Positions 47,550-56,857 of a stretch of 64,000 nucleotides of DNA are shown here, piece by piece. The position numbers and the translations under genes are program-made. The notes beneath the pieces were generated by a model, which was not told the DNA's origin, ran no database searches, and was given only the letters and a program-made list of their open reading frames with translations. How positions within the stretch are numbered: position 1 is the stretch's first letter; each line of letters opens with the position of its first letter. The stretch is from positions 372,001 through 436,000 of the forward strand of contig JALBYC010000003.1 of NCBI GenBank assembly GCA_023212645.1. Direction: 5' to 3'. This stretch comes from Farysia itapuensis. Taxonomy: Eukaryota; Basidiomycota; Ustilaginomycetes; Ustilaginales; Ustilaginaceae.

Positions 47550-48833
47550 TTACAGACGTTCCTGCTGACCGGAACTAGGCGAGAGTATGAGAGACCAATC
47601 CAAGTCGACCACTTCCAGCCATTCTTGATGATTCTGAGGTACCGGTGGACTGTTTCCTGGATCTGAGGTCGCAACATCGCTACCATGAGTCCTCACAAAA
47701 GATGGACTCTGCACACATCGCACAAGCGGAGGGCGGTTCCTGTCTGGATCTGCGGTGGAAAGAGCACGTAGGTGCAGGAAGAGTCCGCGCGACGCTGCCG
47801 CGAAAAGACTCTCGGGATAGTCCGAGTACATCTTGAGCACCATCTGCCGAATCTTCCACGGCGAGCCCAGCTGTAGATTCCCCGATGCCACCGATGATGG
47901 ATGGTTTGTCTCGGTATTGTCTGAGGAGGTGCGGAGCAGCTCAAGCACCTGTTCTTCTCGTTTCAGCCGATGTTGGAGGTACTGTGTGAGCATTTGTCGT
48001 CCTTGCTCAACTATTGGCCCGTGGGCAGGGTACAGGATGTTTTCGTTGGTGCCGTCGAGCGTGCCAACTTCTTCGAGCGTTCTTGAGCACTTGCGCAAAC
48101 TCGACATGTAGTGGGTGAGGTCTTCAAATACAGTAGTGCCCTGACCAAGAACGTGGTCGCCCGTAAGAAGTGTCTTTTCTTCTGTCAAAAGTAGGCAAAT
48201 GTGATCGAGCGTATGGCCCGGGGTGTGAACAACTTGTAATGTCGAGCTGCTACCAGCATCTGCGCCCTCAACACCGACGCGCGAGCCATCTTTCAGTGGC
48301 CAGAGCGGCGTGGCATTGTCTTTGTAGACAGCAAAGGAGCCCCTGGGAAGGCCTTGTAATGTCTTCACGAGCTCGGGGTCAGAAGTCGAGTCGGCATATT
48401 TGTGGATTCTTGGTGCAGGAAGGGTGACAGTGGCTTCCGCACGCAGTCTGGACAGCAGTGAAAGAACGGAGGGCAAGCCGCCGACGTGGTCGTGATGCTT
48501 GTGTGTAAGTATGATGTCGGAGACCCAGGACGTCAGCTCCTCTCCATCATTCTCGGCTGGCGTGGTGAGTTGTTTGGTGCTGTCATCTGTCGCACCTTTG
48601 AGCGCCTTTTCGAGAAGCGGAATGTAGCCCTCATTCCCTTCGCCAGTGTCTACAAGGATGGATGGCCGAGACAGCAGATTTGTCGAAGCTGCAGCTGAGC
48701 CCCGAAATGGCGAAGAAACCAGATACGTGTTTGTTCCTGACAGAGTATATGGGCCTGGATTTTGACCAAGGATTCGTATCACACGGCTAGATAGCCTAAC
48801 CAGATCCTCTACACCCCTAAGAGCCTCTGCCAT
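47550..48833 (-). CDS. Metallo-beta-lactamase fold hydrolase, LACTB2-like
   Basis: 427 residues, single exon, ATG at 48833. The metal-binding motif THKHHDHVGG is at residues 110-119. Later ligands are VVHTPGHTLDHICLLL (His) and LLTGDHVLGQGTTVFEDL (Asp), then LYPAHGPIVEQG (His). The N-terminal VIRILGQNPGPYTLSGTNTY is characteristic of the LACTB2 group. Human LACTB2 is a mitochondrial single-strand endoribonuclease; in some fungi relatives work as thioesterases in polyketide pathways. No polyketide synthase is nearby, so the housekeeping role fits better. The tail after about residue 340 includes the winged-helix-like WKIRQMVLKMYSDYPESLFA segment, also typical. No clear presequence is seen. Confidence 0.9.
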   Translation of the reverse strand: MAEALRGVEDLVRLSSRVIRILGQNPGPYTLSGTNTYLVSSPFRGSAAASTNLLSRPSILVDTGEGNEGYIPLLEKALKGATDDSTKQLTTPAENDGEELTSWVSDIILTHKHHDHVGGLPSVLSLLSRLRAEATVTLPAPRIHKYADSTSDPELVKTLQGLPRGSFAVYKDNATPLWPLKDGSRVGVEGADAGSSSTLQVVHTPGHTLDHICLLLTEEKTLLTGDHVLGQGTTVFEDLTHYMSSLRKCSRTLEEVGTLDGTNENILYPAHGPIVEQGRQMLTQYLQHRLKREEQVLELLRTSSDNTETNHPSSVASGNLQLGSPWKIRQMVLKMYSDYPESLFAAASRGLFLHLRALSTADPDRNRPPLVRCVQSPSFVRTHGSDVATSDPGNSPPVPQNHQEWLEVVDLDWSLILSPSSGQQERL

Positions 48834-49186
48834 GGCTAATCAGACGAGGAGGAGAGACACGACAGTGGTAAGAGGAGATGGGATGGTTGCCAAGACAGAA
48901 GGGACGGGGGCCACTCGGAAACCGTGCTTGCCGGTGTACGCGGGGAGGAAATCACGGACAATTACAACATTTTCACCGTTTTATTGCCGCACACGTCGAA
49001 ATGATTTTTACCCGGACTCGACAAGCCGGGCATCCGTGGCATAGATATTTCAAGCCGCTGCCGAAGCATCTCTGCCGGAAAGCAGAAATGTACAGCTTCC
49101 GCTGACTGTACAACCTCGTGTTGTTCTCGGCACACAAGCCGAGAGTGGTTTGAGTTTTGACAAGGTACTCCAAGTGAAGAATGAAA
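48834..49186. other. Upstream region of the LACTB2-like gene
   Basis: 353 bp between the LACTB2-like start and the 3' end of the molybdopterin synthase gene. No supported gene or repeat is seen. Confidence 0.5.
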
Positions 49187-49855
49187 TCATGTCGGGGGGA
49201 AGTTGGCTTTCCAGCTCCAATGTTGGCCCGTCTGGCCGTTCTGAGGTTGTGCTTGGCCATCTGGTGCTTCTATGGACTGACCGGTGGCATAGAACTCCCG
49301 CTTCCAGATTGGCACCCTCTTCTTGACTTCTTCCAGTATCCATTCGGCAACAACGAAAGCTTCTTTCCGGTGCGGTGAGCTGACTGCGATCGTGATACTG
49401 CTCTCGCCAACAGGAACTTGACCCAGTCGATGAGCGATAAAGCACCGCGTGATCCTGTTCTCCGTCTCAACCTGAGTCGCATCTGCGTTCAAGGATGGTG
49501 CCAGAGGCGAGCCAGAGAACGGGACGAGTGTATGTGCTTTCGACATGATGTCCGCGAGCGTAGTCATTGCCAACTTTGTATAAGCTTCATACTCAAGTCT
49601 CACCACTTCCTTGCCTGCACAAAAGCACAAGAACGTGAGTGGTAGTTCCTCCATACGGCTGCAAGATCCCTCACCTTGAAATGAATCTCGGGTCGTGCCG
49701 CTGAACAGCACAGTTGCGCCTGCTCCGTCATCAGCAACATGCGCGAGTGCCATTCTCTCGTCCAGCACCTGTTCTGTCAGAAGGGCTACATCGCCGCTCC
49801 CAGGTAGCTTAGTATGGGCCTGTGCATCACTGAGCGTTGCCACGGACGCCTCCAT
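49187..49855 (-). CDS. MOCS2B: Molybdopterin synthase catalytic (large) subunit, MoaE/MOCS2B
   Basis: Exons 49855-49675 and 49614-49187, 60-bp intron (GTGAGG...TGCAG); 202 residues. The join restores GTTRDSFQGKEVVRLEYEAY, the conserved MoaE core. FIAHRLGQVPVGESSITIAV, SSPHRKEAFVVAEWILEEVK and VPIWKREFYATG complete the family pattern, including the active-site lysines. With a MoaD-type small subunit (not in the window) it inserts sulfur into precursor Z to make molybdopterin for nitrate reductase and other Mo enzymes. The intron is a multiple of three with no stop, so retention would insert 20 residues in the core. The frame opens 11 codons earlier without ATG. Confidence 0.92.
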   Translation of the reverse strand: MEASVATLSDAQAHTKLPGSGDVALLTEQVLDERMALAHVADDGAGATVLFSGTTRDSFQGEGSCSRMEELPLTFLCFCAGKEVVRLEYEAYTKLAMTTLADIMSKAHTLVPFSGSPLAPSLNADATQVETENRITRCFIAHRLGQVPVGESSITIAVSSPHRKEAFVVAEWILEEVKKRVPIWKREFYATGQSIEAPDGQAQPQNGQTGQHWSWKANFPPT

Positions 49856-50097
49856 GTCACGATGGTGGGGGACGGAGGTGTTGTTCACAGTCTCAAAGGT
49901 TCAAGACCCTGAAATCATGTTTGGCGAAATTCACGCTGACCTCCAACTTTTTCGCCGTTCTTTCTGCCATCAATCAGACAAGCAGACGTGCACAAACAAG
50001 TGATACAAGAACATATGGACAATTCGATTGGCAGTGCGAACAGCTAGCACTTATGCACTGACTGCGAGCGCTGAGATAGTAGGGCTTCGAATCATAC

Positions 50098-50728
50098 CTA
50101 GTAGTCGCATGAGACGAAGTTGTTTCCCGAGGCACCGGTGTGAGTGATCTGGATTGACAGAAGGTTTAGTCAGAAACTCGGCAGTTCCCAAGCAACATCC
50201 TCTGGCTACTTACAGCGCCGCAGTATGAGTTGTCGTTAGTGTCGTAGATGACACGGTCCGCCCCCGGTGAGCCGCCGGTGTAACCTCCAGACTTGGTGCT
50301 GAGAGGATACTCGGCATAAGGTCCATCACAGTAGTCGCTAAAGTCAAAGCCTGTTTGTTGGATCCGGAGGTCGTCAGTGTCACTTAATGCCTTTCAATGC
50401 AGCGTTAAAGACCGAAACATACCTTCATAGTTCTGAATTCATCGGAACAGTCAACAAGCGCAAGTATAGATGTGAATAAGAATTTGCCCAGGCCATCTCG
50501 AAGCAGGACAGAGATACTTACGTTGTAAGTGTGAGGGTAGCCAGAGCTGTCGTATTTGCCGGAAAGCGCGTTTCGGATAGCCTGGTTGACCTGCGAGGCA
50601 GTGTATGTCTTGCTGCCGCACTTGTCTGCGACACCACCTTGTCGGTTCTCAAGCTGCTGTGTTGCACCAGAAGGTGCAGCCAGGGTCAGGACAGGAAGCA
50701 AGGCAAGAAGTCCAAAGAAGAACTGCAT
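50098..50728 (-). CDS. Secreted guanyl-specific ribonuclease (T1/N1 family), four exons
   Basis: Exons 50728-50522, 50432-50423 (10 nt), 50350-50214 and 50148-50098; introns 89, 72 and 65 bp; 134 residues. The 10-nt exon supplies NYE and one base of the next Gly, restoring the YPHTYNNYEGFDFS block of RNase T1. A signal peptide covers about residues 1-18. Catalytic residues by family alignment are all present: Tyr and His in GYPHTY, Glu in YAEYPL, Arg in SPGADRVIY and His in [11 protein letters not shown]. Five Cys suggest two disulfides. It should cut RNA 3' of guanosine outside the cell, for scavenging or competition. On the minus strand a TATAAGAAG element lies about 90 bp upstream of the ATG. 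Confidence 0.93.
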
Positions 50729-51750
50729 CTTGAAAAGGTTGGTCTGACGGAAGGTAAGACTTTTGTAGGTATAGGAGGTCGGCGAGTGTTTGGCTTTTGC
50801 CTCAATTAGCGCAAGCTTCTTATACCGTCAACATACTGGGGCTACTCCCCCAGTCTCGATGTCGTCCTCTTTGACAGCACTTGGTCCCCCTTGATCCGAA
50901 GTTCCGAGGAGCAGGTCTTAAGCGCTGCCGACTCAAGAGCGTTCCGCCTTACGAGCTAGAGTATTCTAGCCGAGGCTGGTCCAAGTATCCTGCGACACAG
51001 ATGCACGGAAGGTCTAGCGGTTGATGCGCACGTTCTCATCACTAGAAGCTCTGCGCAACACCAGCAATCCGAAGAGAGGAGACGTACAATGCAGAAGATA
51101 ACACGTTCTCCCAGGGTCCGATACTTAGCGAGATGGGCCCTTGCAATCTACGAAGCGACACCCCTCACGGCGGAGAAGACCGAAGAGGCACGGGCTTGGC
51201 GTCGCGTCTGGGAGAACGACTTCATCTCAAGCGAAAAGGAACACCTCCTTCCGATGTGACAAGGTGCACTAGCTTCCTTTTTGACGTTAAGCGATTTACC
51301 AGGGTTCAGAGGCACGTAGCGTACTAACGTAGCCGAACTAATCAAGTCAAATCTCCACGGTTCCACCTCCCGTGTCCCGAGTTGTTCAACCCTTTCATCA
51401 AGCAGATGTAAACGATGACCTTCATATGTTCGACAGCGACTCAACAGGCGGCTCTCTGAGCAGGCAACGGAGCAGGCAGCAAGTGAGATGTAATACAGTA
51501 ATACTCATTTCGCTCTCTTACGAGTTAGGGCTAACAGAGTAAAAGCTGTGCAGCATGCTGCTCAGCTGCTGTTATCTGAGAACGGTACTCTAACATCGCC
51601 ACCTTGTCTCGTGCGGCTGTTGTGGCGAGATATATCCGAGAGACCGAGACAGTGACGGTGCATCGTGTGAGGGCCTCGTCAACGCCGTTCTTCCTAAGCG
51701 CCACCGAAGTTCTCATTCACCATTTCTCTTTTCTCGAAGCATCGCTCAGC
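50729..51750. promoter_or_regulatory. Divergent region between RNase and PDI genes
   Basis: About 1 kb with both promoters. For the RNase, minus-strand TATAAGAAGCTTG sits at about 50811-50823. No domain-bearing open frame is found (51133-51444 frames are unrecognised). The frame of PDI stays open upstream to 51604, but the signal peptide begins at the ATG at 51751. Confidence 0.5.
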
Positions 51751-52935
51751 ATGCGTTTCCTCTCATTGACAGCGGCGCTGCTCGCGCTGACCACTGTCGC
51801 ACTTGCATCCAACGTGCTCGACCTGACATCTACGAGCGACTTCGACAAACATATCGGTAAATCGAAGGATGTGCTGGTCAAATTTTATGCCCCATGGTGC
51901 GGTCACTGCAAGACCCTCGCTCCTGTGCTCGAGAAAGTCGCCGACGCTTTCGTCTCTCAGAAAGACAAAGTAATCATCGCCAAGGTCGACGCCGACAAGA
52001 ACAAGGAGCTCGGCAAGCGTGTTGGCATCAAAGGTTTTCCAACGTTGAAATGGTACCCTGCGGGCTCCAAAGAGCCCGAGGACTTTACTGGAGGCAGAGA
52101 CCTCGACAGCATCGCCAAATTTGTCACTGAGAAGAGTGGCAAACGCAGCAGCATCAAACCGCCCCCGCCACCGGCAGCTGAACAACTTTCGAGCCGAAAC
52201 TTTGACGAGCTTGTACTCAACAACGACAAGGATGTGCTGGTCGAATTCTATGCGCCATGGTGTGGTCACTGCAAGAACCTCAATCCCATCTACCAACAAG
52301 TAGCCAAGGATTTCTCTGGAGACGATGACTGCGTGGTAGCTCAGATGGACGCCGATCAAGAGACCAACAAAGCTATCGCCCAAAAGTACGGCGTCTCGTC
52401 GTATCCAACAATTATGTTCTTCCCGAAGGAAGACAAGTCCAAGCCCGTACCTTACAATGGTGGCCGAAGCGAAGATGACTTCATCAAGTTCCTGAACGAG
52501 AAATGCCAGACGTTCCGAAACCCTGGTGGCCTTTTGTCGGACCTCGCTGGTCGCATGCCTACCCTTGACGGCTTCGCTTCTCGATGGTACACCTCGCCCG
52601 CTGACAAGCGTGGCTCAATCTACGACGAATTTATGGACTACGTGGGCACCATGAGGTCTAGCTCGAAAAGCAACGCTAAGAAGAACGAAGTAGCAGAGTA
52701 CTACATTCGCGTTCTTGACAAAGCCAATCAAAGTGCTGGCTACATTGAGAAGGAGACCAAGAGACTCACCACCATGCTCAAGAAGCACGCTGAAGGCACC
52801 ACCCAGCTGGCATCCAAGAAAGTAGATGAGCTGACCAAAAAGAAAAACGTTCTCTTGGCTTTCGCCAATGAAAGGATCGCTGCTCAAGCCGAGAAACAGC
52901 GCAAGAATGCCGAAGCCCGCAAGGAGGAACTCTGA
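51751..52935 (+). CDS. Protein disulfide isomerase, two thioredoxin domains plus ERp29-like C-terminal domain
   Basis: 394 residues, single exon. Signal peptide about 1-20 (MRFLSLTAALLALTTVALAS). Domain a has APWCGHC with the active Cys at 50 and 53; the second a domain repeats it at 171 and 174. Residues about 270-390 form an all-helical ERp29c-type domain (AGRMPTLDGFASRW, AEYYIRVLDKANQ, YIEKETKRLTTML). This is the P5/ERp38/TigA type of fungal PDI. The tail ends KNAEARKEEL; KEEL is a weak variant of the HDEL/KDEL ER-retention signal. It forms and rearranges disulfides in the ER, in principle re-oxidised by ERO1 or ERV2. A proline run (SIKPPPPPAAEQ) links the two catalytic domains. Confidence 0.94.
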   Translation: MRFLSLTAALLALTTVALASNVLDLTSTSDFDKHIGKSKDVLVKFYAPWCGHCKTLAPVLEKVADAFVSQKDKVIIAKVDADKNKELGKRVGIKGFPTLKWYPAGSKEPEDFTGGRDLDSIAKFVTEKSGKRSSIKPPPPPAAEQLSSRNFDELVLNNDKDVLVEFYAPWCGHCKNLNPIYQQVAKDFSGDDDCVVAQMDADQETNKAIAQKYGVSSYPTIMFFPKEDKSKPVPYNGGRSEDDFIKFLNEKCQTFRNPGGLLSDLAGRMPTLDGFASRWYTSPADKRGSIYDEFMDYVGTMRSSSKSNAKKNEVAEYYIRVLDKANQSAGYIEKETKRLTTMLKKHAEGTTQLASKKVDELTKKKNVLLAFANERIAAQAEKQRKNAEARKEEL

Positions 52936-53483
52936 TAGGATGGCCAGCCCGAGAACTGTTGTAGCTATCCCGCTCTGTCCTTGCTGTACATTCATAGTAC
53001 TGGAAAGCTTTGATCGCGCAGTCATGCACCCTTCGTTAATCTGTGATTCGAACCCGTTGAACTTGCAAACCATTTGCGAACATGCCATTCCGCAGTGAGG
53101 AAGGCACGTGAGACTTGTAATCTGGAATGACATGCAGACTCGAAAGCTTGAAAGAACGAAGGCTCGAAGACGCACTACAGAGTTCATCGCAGGCAAGCAC
53201 CGCTTCAACGGTGCTGAGAATTGAGCTGTTAGGAGGATTCCTCACCGTGAAATATCAGGTTTCTCAGCTTTTGAGCGCTTTGATTGGCGCTCTAGGCCTG
53301 TAAATGGAAATGTCTGGAATTCATATGTCAGAGTACATCGGGGTATGGACAACAACACTCCCCGCTTTGCCGGAAGCTCGGAAGAAGTGAACGCCGTCTC
53401 CTCCATTGTGAAGCATGGTACCGTGCCCGCCCCTTTCCTTACGACGTCAACAACACATCGCGAGTCAGGTCAGATAGACCAAC
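52936..53483. other. Intergenic region, PDI to deaminase
   Basis: 548 bp between two same-direction genes; PDI 3' UTR and the deaminase promoter are expected here. One B-box-like word (GGGTTCGAATCA on the minus strand, about 53046-53057) has no matching tRNA arms. No gene seen. Confidence 0.45.
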
Positions 53484-55175
53484 ATGAGTTGTCCGCTGGA
53501 CCTTGAGTCCTATCAGCAGGCTGTCGATGCACTGAAGAGCGCAGAGAGAGCGAAGCGATATGACCATTCTGCTCTGAGCTCAATGTCAAACGAGCTCGTG
53601 CTGGCCAACCAACTATTTGCGCAGGCACGAGACCAAGAAGTTGCCGAGATTTGGGAGGCAAAGGGTGATTTGAATCACTTCGCTGGCATGGACTTCATTG
53701 GTGCTCGAGATCATGGTCTCGGGTATGACGAGACAGCGGTCTGGCACATGATTCGTAGGATGCCCAAGGGGGCACTTCTGCACTGCCACTTTGATGGCAC
53801 GGTCGATGTACGCTTTCTTCTAACGCAGGCTGCAAAGAACCCAAATATGGCTATGAAGTCTTCCCAGCCTCTGTCCACACAGTCTTCACTGTTCACGGCC
53901 ACGATCGCGTTCTTGGTGTTGCCGGAATCACAAGCCCGAGCAGAGAACAGCATCTACTCCGAGGAGTACGTTCCTGACACTTGGGTCAGCTTTGCAGCAG
54001 CTCGTCTAACTTTTCCATACAAACACCCCTACCTCTCCGATTCGATCTCAACAGAAACACAGCTGCCGCGCTATCTCTTTCCTTCCAAAGCAAACGATGG
54101 CCAGCTACAGAAGAGCTTGTCGTTTGATGCCTGGCTCCACTCCTTGATGACTCTGACACCACACGCCGGCATTCCCGCCATTACCAACAGTAAGCAGGCT
54201 TGGGCCAAGTTTCAATCAACCTTTGGTGTCATTCGTGGCCTGCTTGGATATGAGCCAACCTTGAAGGCATACACAAAGGAGCTGCTACACTCCCACGCCC
54301 GCGATGGCATCATGTACACTGAAACTCGGATCAACTTTTTGGAAGAGTTCATGGTACGTGCCGACGGCGCCTTCAATCTGCGGCATGAAGAATGGGTTCG
54401 GCTATACATCGAAGCTGTTCGAGAAGTCCAAGCCGAGCTAGGGGAAGACATGCATGTCGACGCGAAGATCATCTACGCGACCGTGCGGTTCATTGACAAC
54501 GAGAAACTAAGATGGTATCTGGAGGATTGCATCTCTCTTAAAAAGCAGTTCCCAGACTGGATCGTGGGATTTGATCTGGTGGGCCATGAAGATCCTTTGC
54601 TCCCGCTGAAGTATTACGTACCCGAACTTCTTCGGTTCCAGTCGCGCTGTGCAGAAGAAAATATCGAGATCCCGTTCGTCTTCCATGCCGGAGAGACCCT
54701 TGAAGATGGCGGAGATGCCGACCTCAACCTGTACGATGCGTTGATTCTTGGCACGAAACGAATTGGCCATGGGGTCAGCTTAGCACGACACCCTTTGTTG
54801 ACTGACATGGTCAAAGAAAAGGACATTTGCGTCGAGATATGCCCGATTTCAAACCAAGTCCTTGGCTACACGTCGAGCATTGCTTCGCATCCGAGCTTGC
54901 TCTCTCTGCTCAACAGAAATGTGCCTGTGGCTCTGTCGTCGGATGACCCAGCAATCTTCGAGAATTTTGGCCTGTCGTACGACTTCTACCAATTAGCGAT
55001 CAGCTCCAAGTCAACGACGCTTGCATCACTGGGTCAGCTCGCCCGCCAGTCACTCAAGTACACACTTAGGGATGTCAAGACGAAGGAGTACATGCTTGCC
55101 CGCTTCGAGCGGCAGTGGGATTCGTTCATCTTGTGGCTTATAGAGTACTGCAAGCACACAAGGTCTGTCGCTTGA
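53484..55175 (+). CDS. Adenosine deaminase-like protein, ADGF/CECR1 type
   Basis: 563 residues, single exon, ATG at 53484. Metal ligands and catalytic residues are in the expected order: HCH at 100-102 (GALLHCHFDGTVD), HAGET with H401 and E404, KRIGHGVSLARHP, and the SDDPA motif with D487 and D488. This is the amidohydrolase fold of adenosine deaminases; the long N-terminal helical part (LANQLFAQARDQEVAEIWEA) before the HxH marks the ADGF/CECR1 branch. Animal ADGFs are secreted, but no signal peptide is seen here, so an intracellular purine-salvage role is more likely. Adenosine and deoxyadenosine are the inferred substrates. Ends 44 bp from a convergent gene. Confidence 0.9.
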   Translation: MSCPLDLESYQQAVDALKSAERAKRYDHSALSSMSNELVLANQLFAQARDQEVAEIWEAKGDLNHFAGMDFIGARDHGLGYDETAVWHMIRRMPKGALLHCHFDGTVDVRFLLTQAAKNPNMAMKSSQPLSTQSSLFTATIAFLVLPESQARAENSIYSEEYVPDTWVSFAAARLTFPYKHPYLSDSISTETQLPRYLFPSKANDGQLQKSLSFDAWLHSLMTLTPHAGIPAITNSKQAWAKFQSTFGVIRGLLGYEPTLKAYTKELLHSHARDGIMYTETRINFLEEFMVRADGAFNLRHEEWVRLYIEAVREVQAELGEDMHVDAKIIYATVRFIDNEKLRWYLEDCISLKKQFPDWIVGFDLVGHEDPLLPLKYYVPELLRFQSRCAEENIEIPFVFHAGETLEDGGDADLNLYDALILGTKRIGHGVSLARHPLLTDMVKEKDICVEICPISNQVLGYTSSIASHPSLLSLLNRNVPVALSSDDPAIFENFGLSYDFYQLAISSKSTTLASLGQLARQSLKYTLRDVKTKEYMLARFERQWDSFILWLIEYCKHTRSVA

Positions 55176-55219
55176 CCAATAGCTGCTAAATTATTATATT
55201 GCACAAGCAGCAGGGATGT

Positions 55220-56182
55220 TTAGCCAGACTCGGGCGCTTTGATGGTAGCCTTGGCCAACAGGTAATTGTAGGTCGGCATGTTCTTTTCCACAATGACCTG
55301 CAGATGCTCTGGAACCTTGGCTTTGCTTTCTTTGATGAAGCCAGTGGACTGTTCGGCGGCATTGTGGTAGCCACCCCATTTTGCCCACTCGTTGACCGGC
55401 CCGGAATCCCAGCTGAGCATATCTTCCGAAAAAGGAATGCCGACTGCTTTGCAGTATTGCTTGATAGAGTGATTTGGGTGAGCGAGAAGCGTGGAAGCGT
55501 CAAGCAGAGGCGGCGGTTGTGGCTGCTGTACGGCATACTCATCGCCAGCCTCTTTGTTAAACGAAGACTCGGGATTAGAGAACCAGTCGTACAAGAGTCT
55601 GAGCTCTTTGTAGCCTGCGTCAGCGTCGTCCCAGTAGGTCCAGCCTGAAGCACCCTCCTCGACACACTTGAAGTAACTCGGAATGGATCTTTCAGGTGTA
55701 CGTATGAGGAAGGAATGCTTGAAACGCTTGAGGATAGCGGTGGGCACTACTGTGGGGTTTTCGAGTACCGGGGCCGAAAGGTCAAAGTCTGTGCTGGCGG
55801 ACCCAGCAGAGGCAGGAAACACTTTGGAGTCAGGGTGAAGCTGGTGCAGCAACTCGGGATTGATGAGGCATTGGCCCATGTCTTTGATAAAGACGTATTT
55901 GGGAGGCCACGTCTTGCTACTCGCAATGTCGTCTTTCGAAGGATTGACCATTGTCTCGAGGACCTTTGCTACGGTCGAATCCCAATGGCCAGAAGCTTTG
56001 CCTTGCTCGTCTGAAAATCGCTTACATGCTCGATCTTTGCCACCGTAGTAAAAAGGATCGCCGATAGGCTCGTGAAACACGAGTGTGTCGGGTCGTTGCA
56101 TCAGCGACCGCTCGAACGCAGTCGAGCAGCTACGGGGATGTACCCAGATGACGATAGGAATTGGAGCTGATGAGGAACCCAT
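55220..56182 (-). CDS. Sulfotransferase-like P-loop protein
   Basis: 320 residues, single exon, ATG at 56182. It opens with IPIVIWVHPRSCSTAFERSL: the PRSCST segment takes the place of the 5'-phosphosulfate-binding loop in sulfotransferases, and HEPIGDPFYYGG follows as in fungal members of this family. KYVFIKDMGQCLINPELL and HSFLIRTPERSIPSYFKCVE correspond to the 3'-phosphate-binding region. Such proteins are common in fungi, and few have known substrates. No signal peptide or membrane span, so likely cytosolic. A disordered insert (about 225-240, Pro/Gln-rich) is present. It could instead be another P-loop transferase; the sulfotransferase fold is the best fit. Confidence 0.78.
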   Translation of the reverse strand: MGSSSAPIPIVIWVHPRSCSTAFERSLMQRPDTLVFHEPIGDPFYYGGKDRACKRFSDEQGKASGHWDSTVAKVLETMVNPSKDDIASSKTWPPKYVFIKDMGQCLINPELLHQLHPDSKVFPASAGSASTDFDLSAPVLENPTVVPTAILKRFKHSFLIRTPERSIPSYFKCVEEGASGWTYWDDADAGYKELRLLYDWFSNPESSFNKEAGDEYAVQQPQPPPLLDASTLLAHPNHSIKQYCKAVGIPFSEDMLSWDSGPVNEWAKWGGYHNAAEQSTGFIKESKAKVPEHLQVIVEKNMPTYNYLLAKATIKAPESG

Positions 56183-56857
56183 ACTTGGTCTTAGTCTGCT
56201 GGTGTGGTGAGGGAAGAAACTGTTGAGGCAGTCTGGATCTTCCCAGTGAGTCAGTGACCCAATGCTGGAGCAAAAATTGTTGCTATATCCTGCAAGGTAC
56301 TGAGGGTTGCAGTACTGGAGCGGTCATGCAGCTGTGGCAGATGGCCCGTGTAAGTTATGTCGAAATTTGCAGCGCTAAGCTCGTGCGTCAGTTCAGGGGC
56401 GGAAGAAGTCACGGCTCTTCTCGCCATCGTTTGATGTCCAAGCCCGATGACAATATCGGGACCTCTAACTTCAAGGTCTAACAAATGAATTTCCCAATTT
56501 TTGAAATTTTGAAATCGTCTATCGTTCGCGCCGTCACTTCGCGCCGAGCGAAGGCCGCTGCAGCGCTGCAGGTCTATTCTCGTTTACCCCATGCGCTGTC
56601 GGCCAGCTGGACACAGCCTTCCTCAAACGCCTGCCACTCCACGTTTTGCCTGCCTACCGTCCCTCACATCTTCCGTCGCTACAACACACAACTACGCTTG
56701 TCTGATCGAGCCAGACTCGATGTTTGCATCCGCATAGACCAAACCGACCTTGCTCTTCAAGTCGCTCGGCGACTCGTGTTCTTCCAGGATTGCTGGCCAA
56801 TCCATCAGAAGCTTAACCTCAAGCAGAGCACATTTACAATCATTAGAACGCGCAAGC
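56183..56857. promoter_or_regulatory. Divergent region between sulfotransferase-like and NIPA-type genes
   Basis: 675 bp between divergent starts, holding both promoters and leaders. Near 56483-56514 there is an AT-rich stretch with repeated ATTTT/AATTT words (CCCAATTTTTGAAATTTTG). The open frame that precedes the NIPA ATG lacks any signal or domain and is taken as leader. No RNA gene is seen. Confidence 0.5.
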
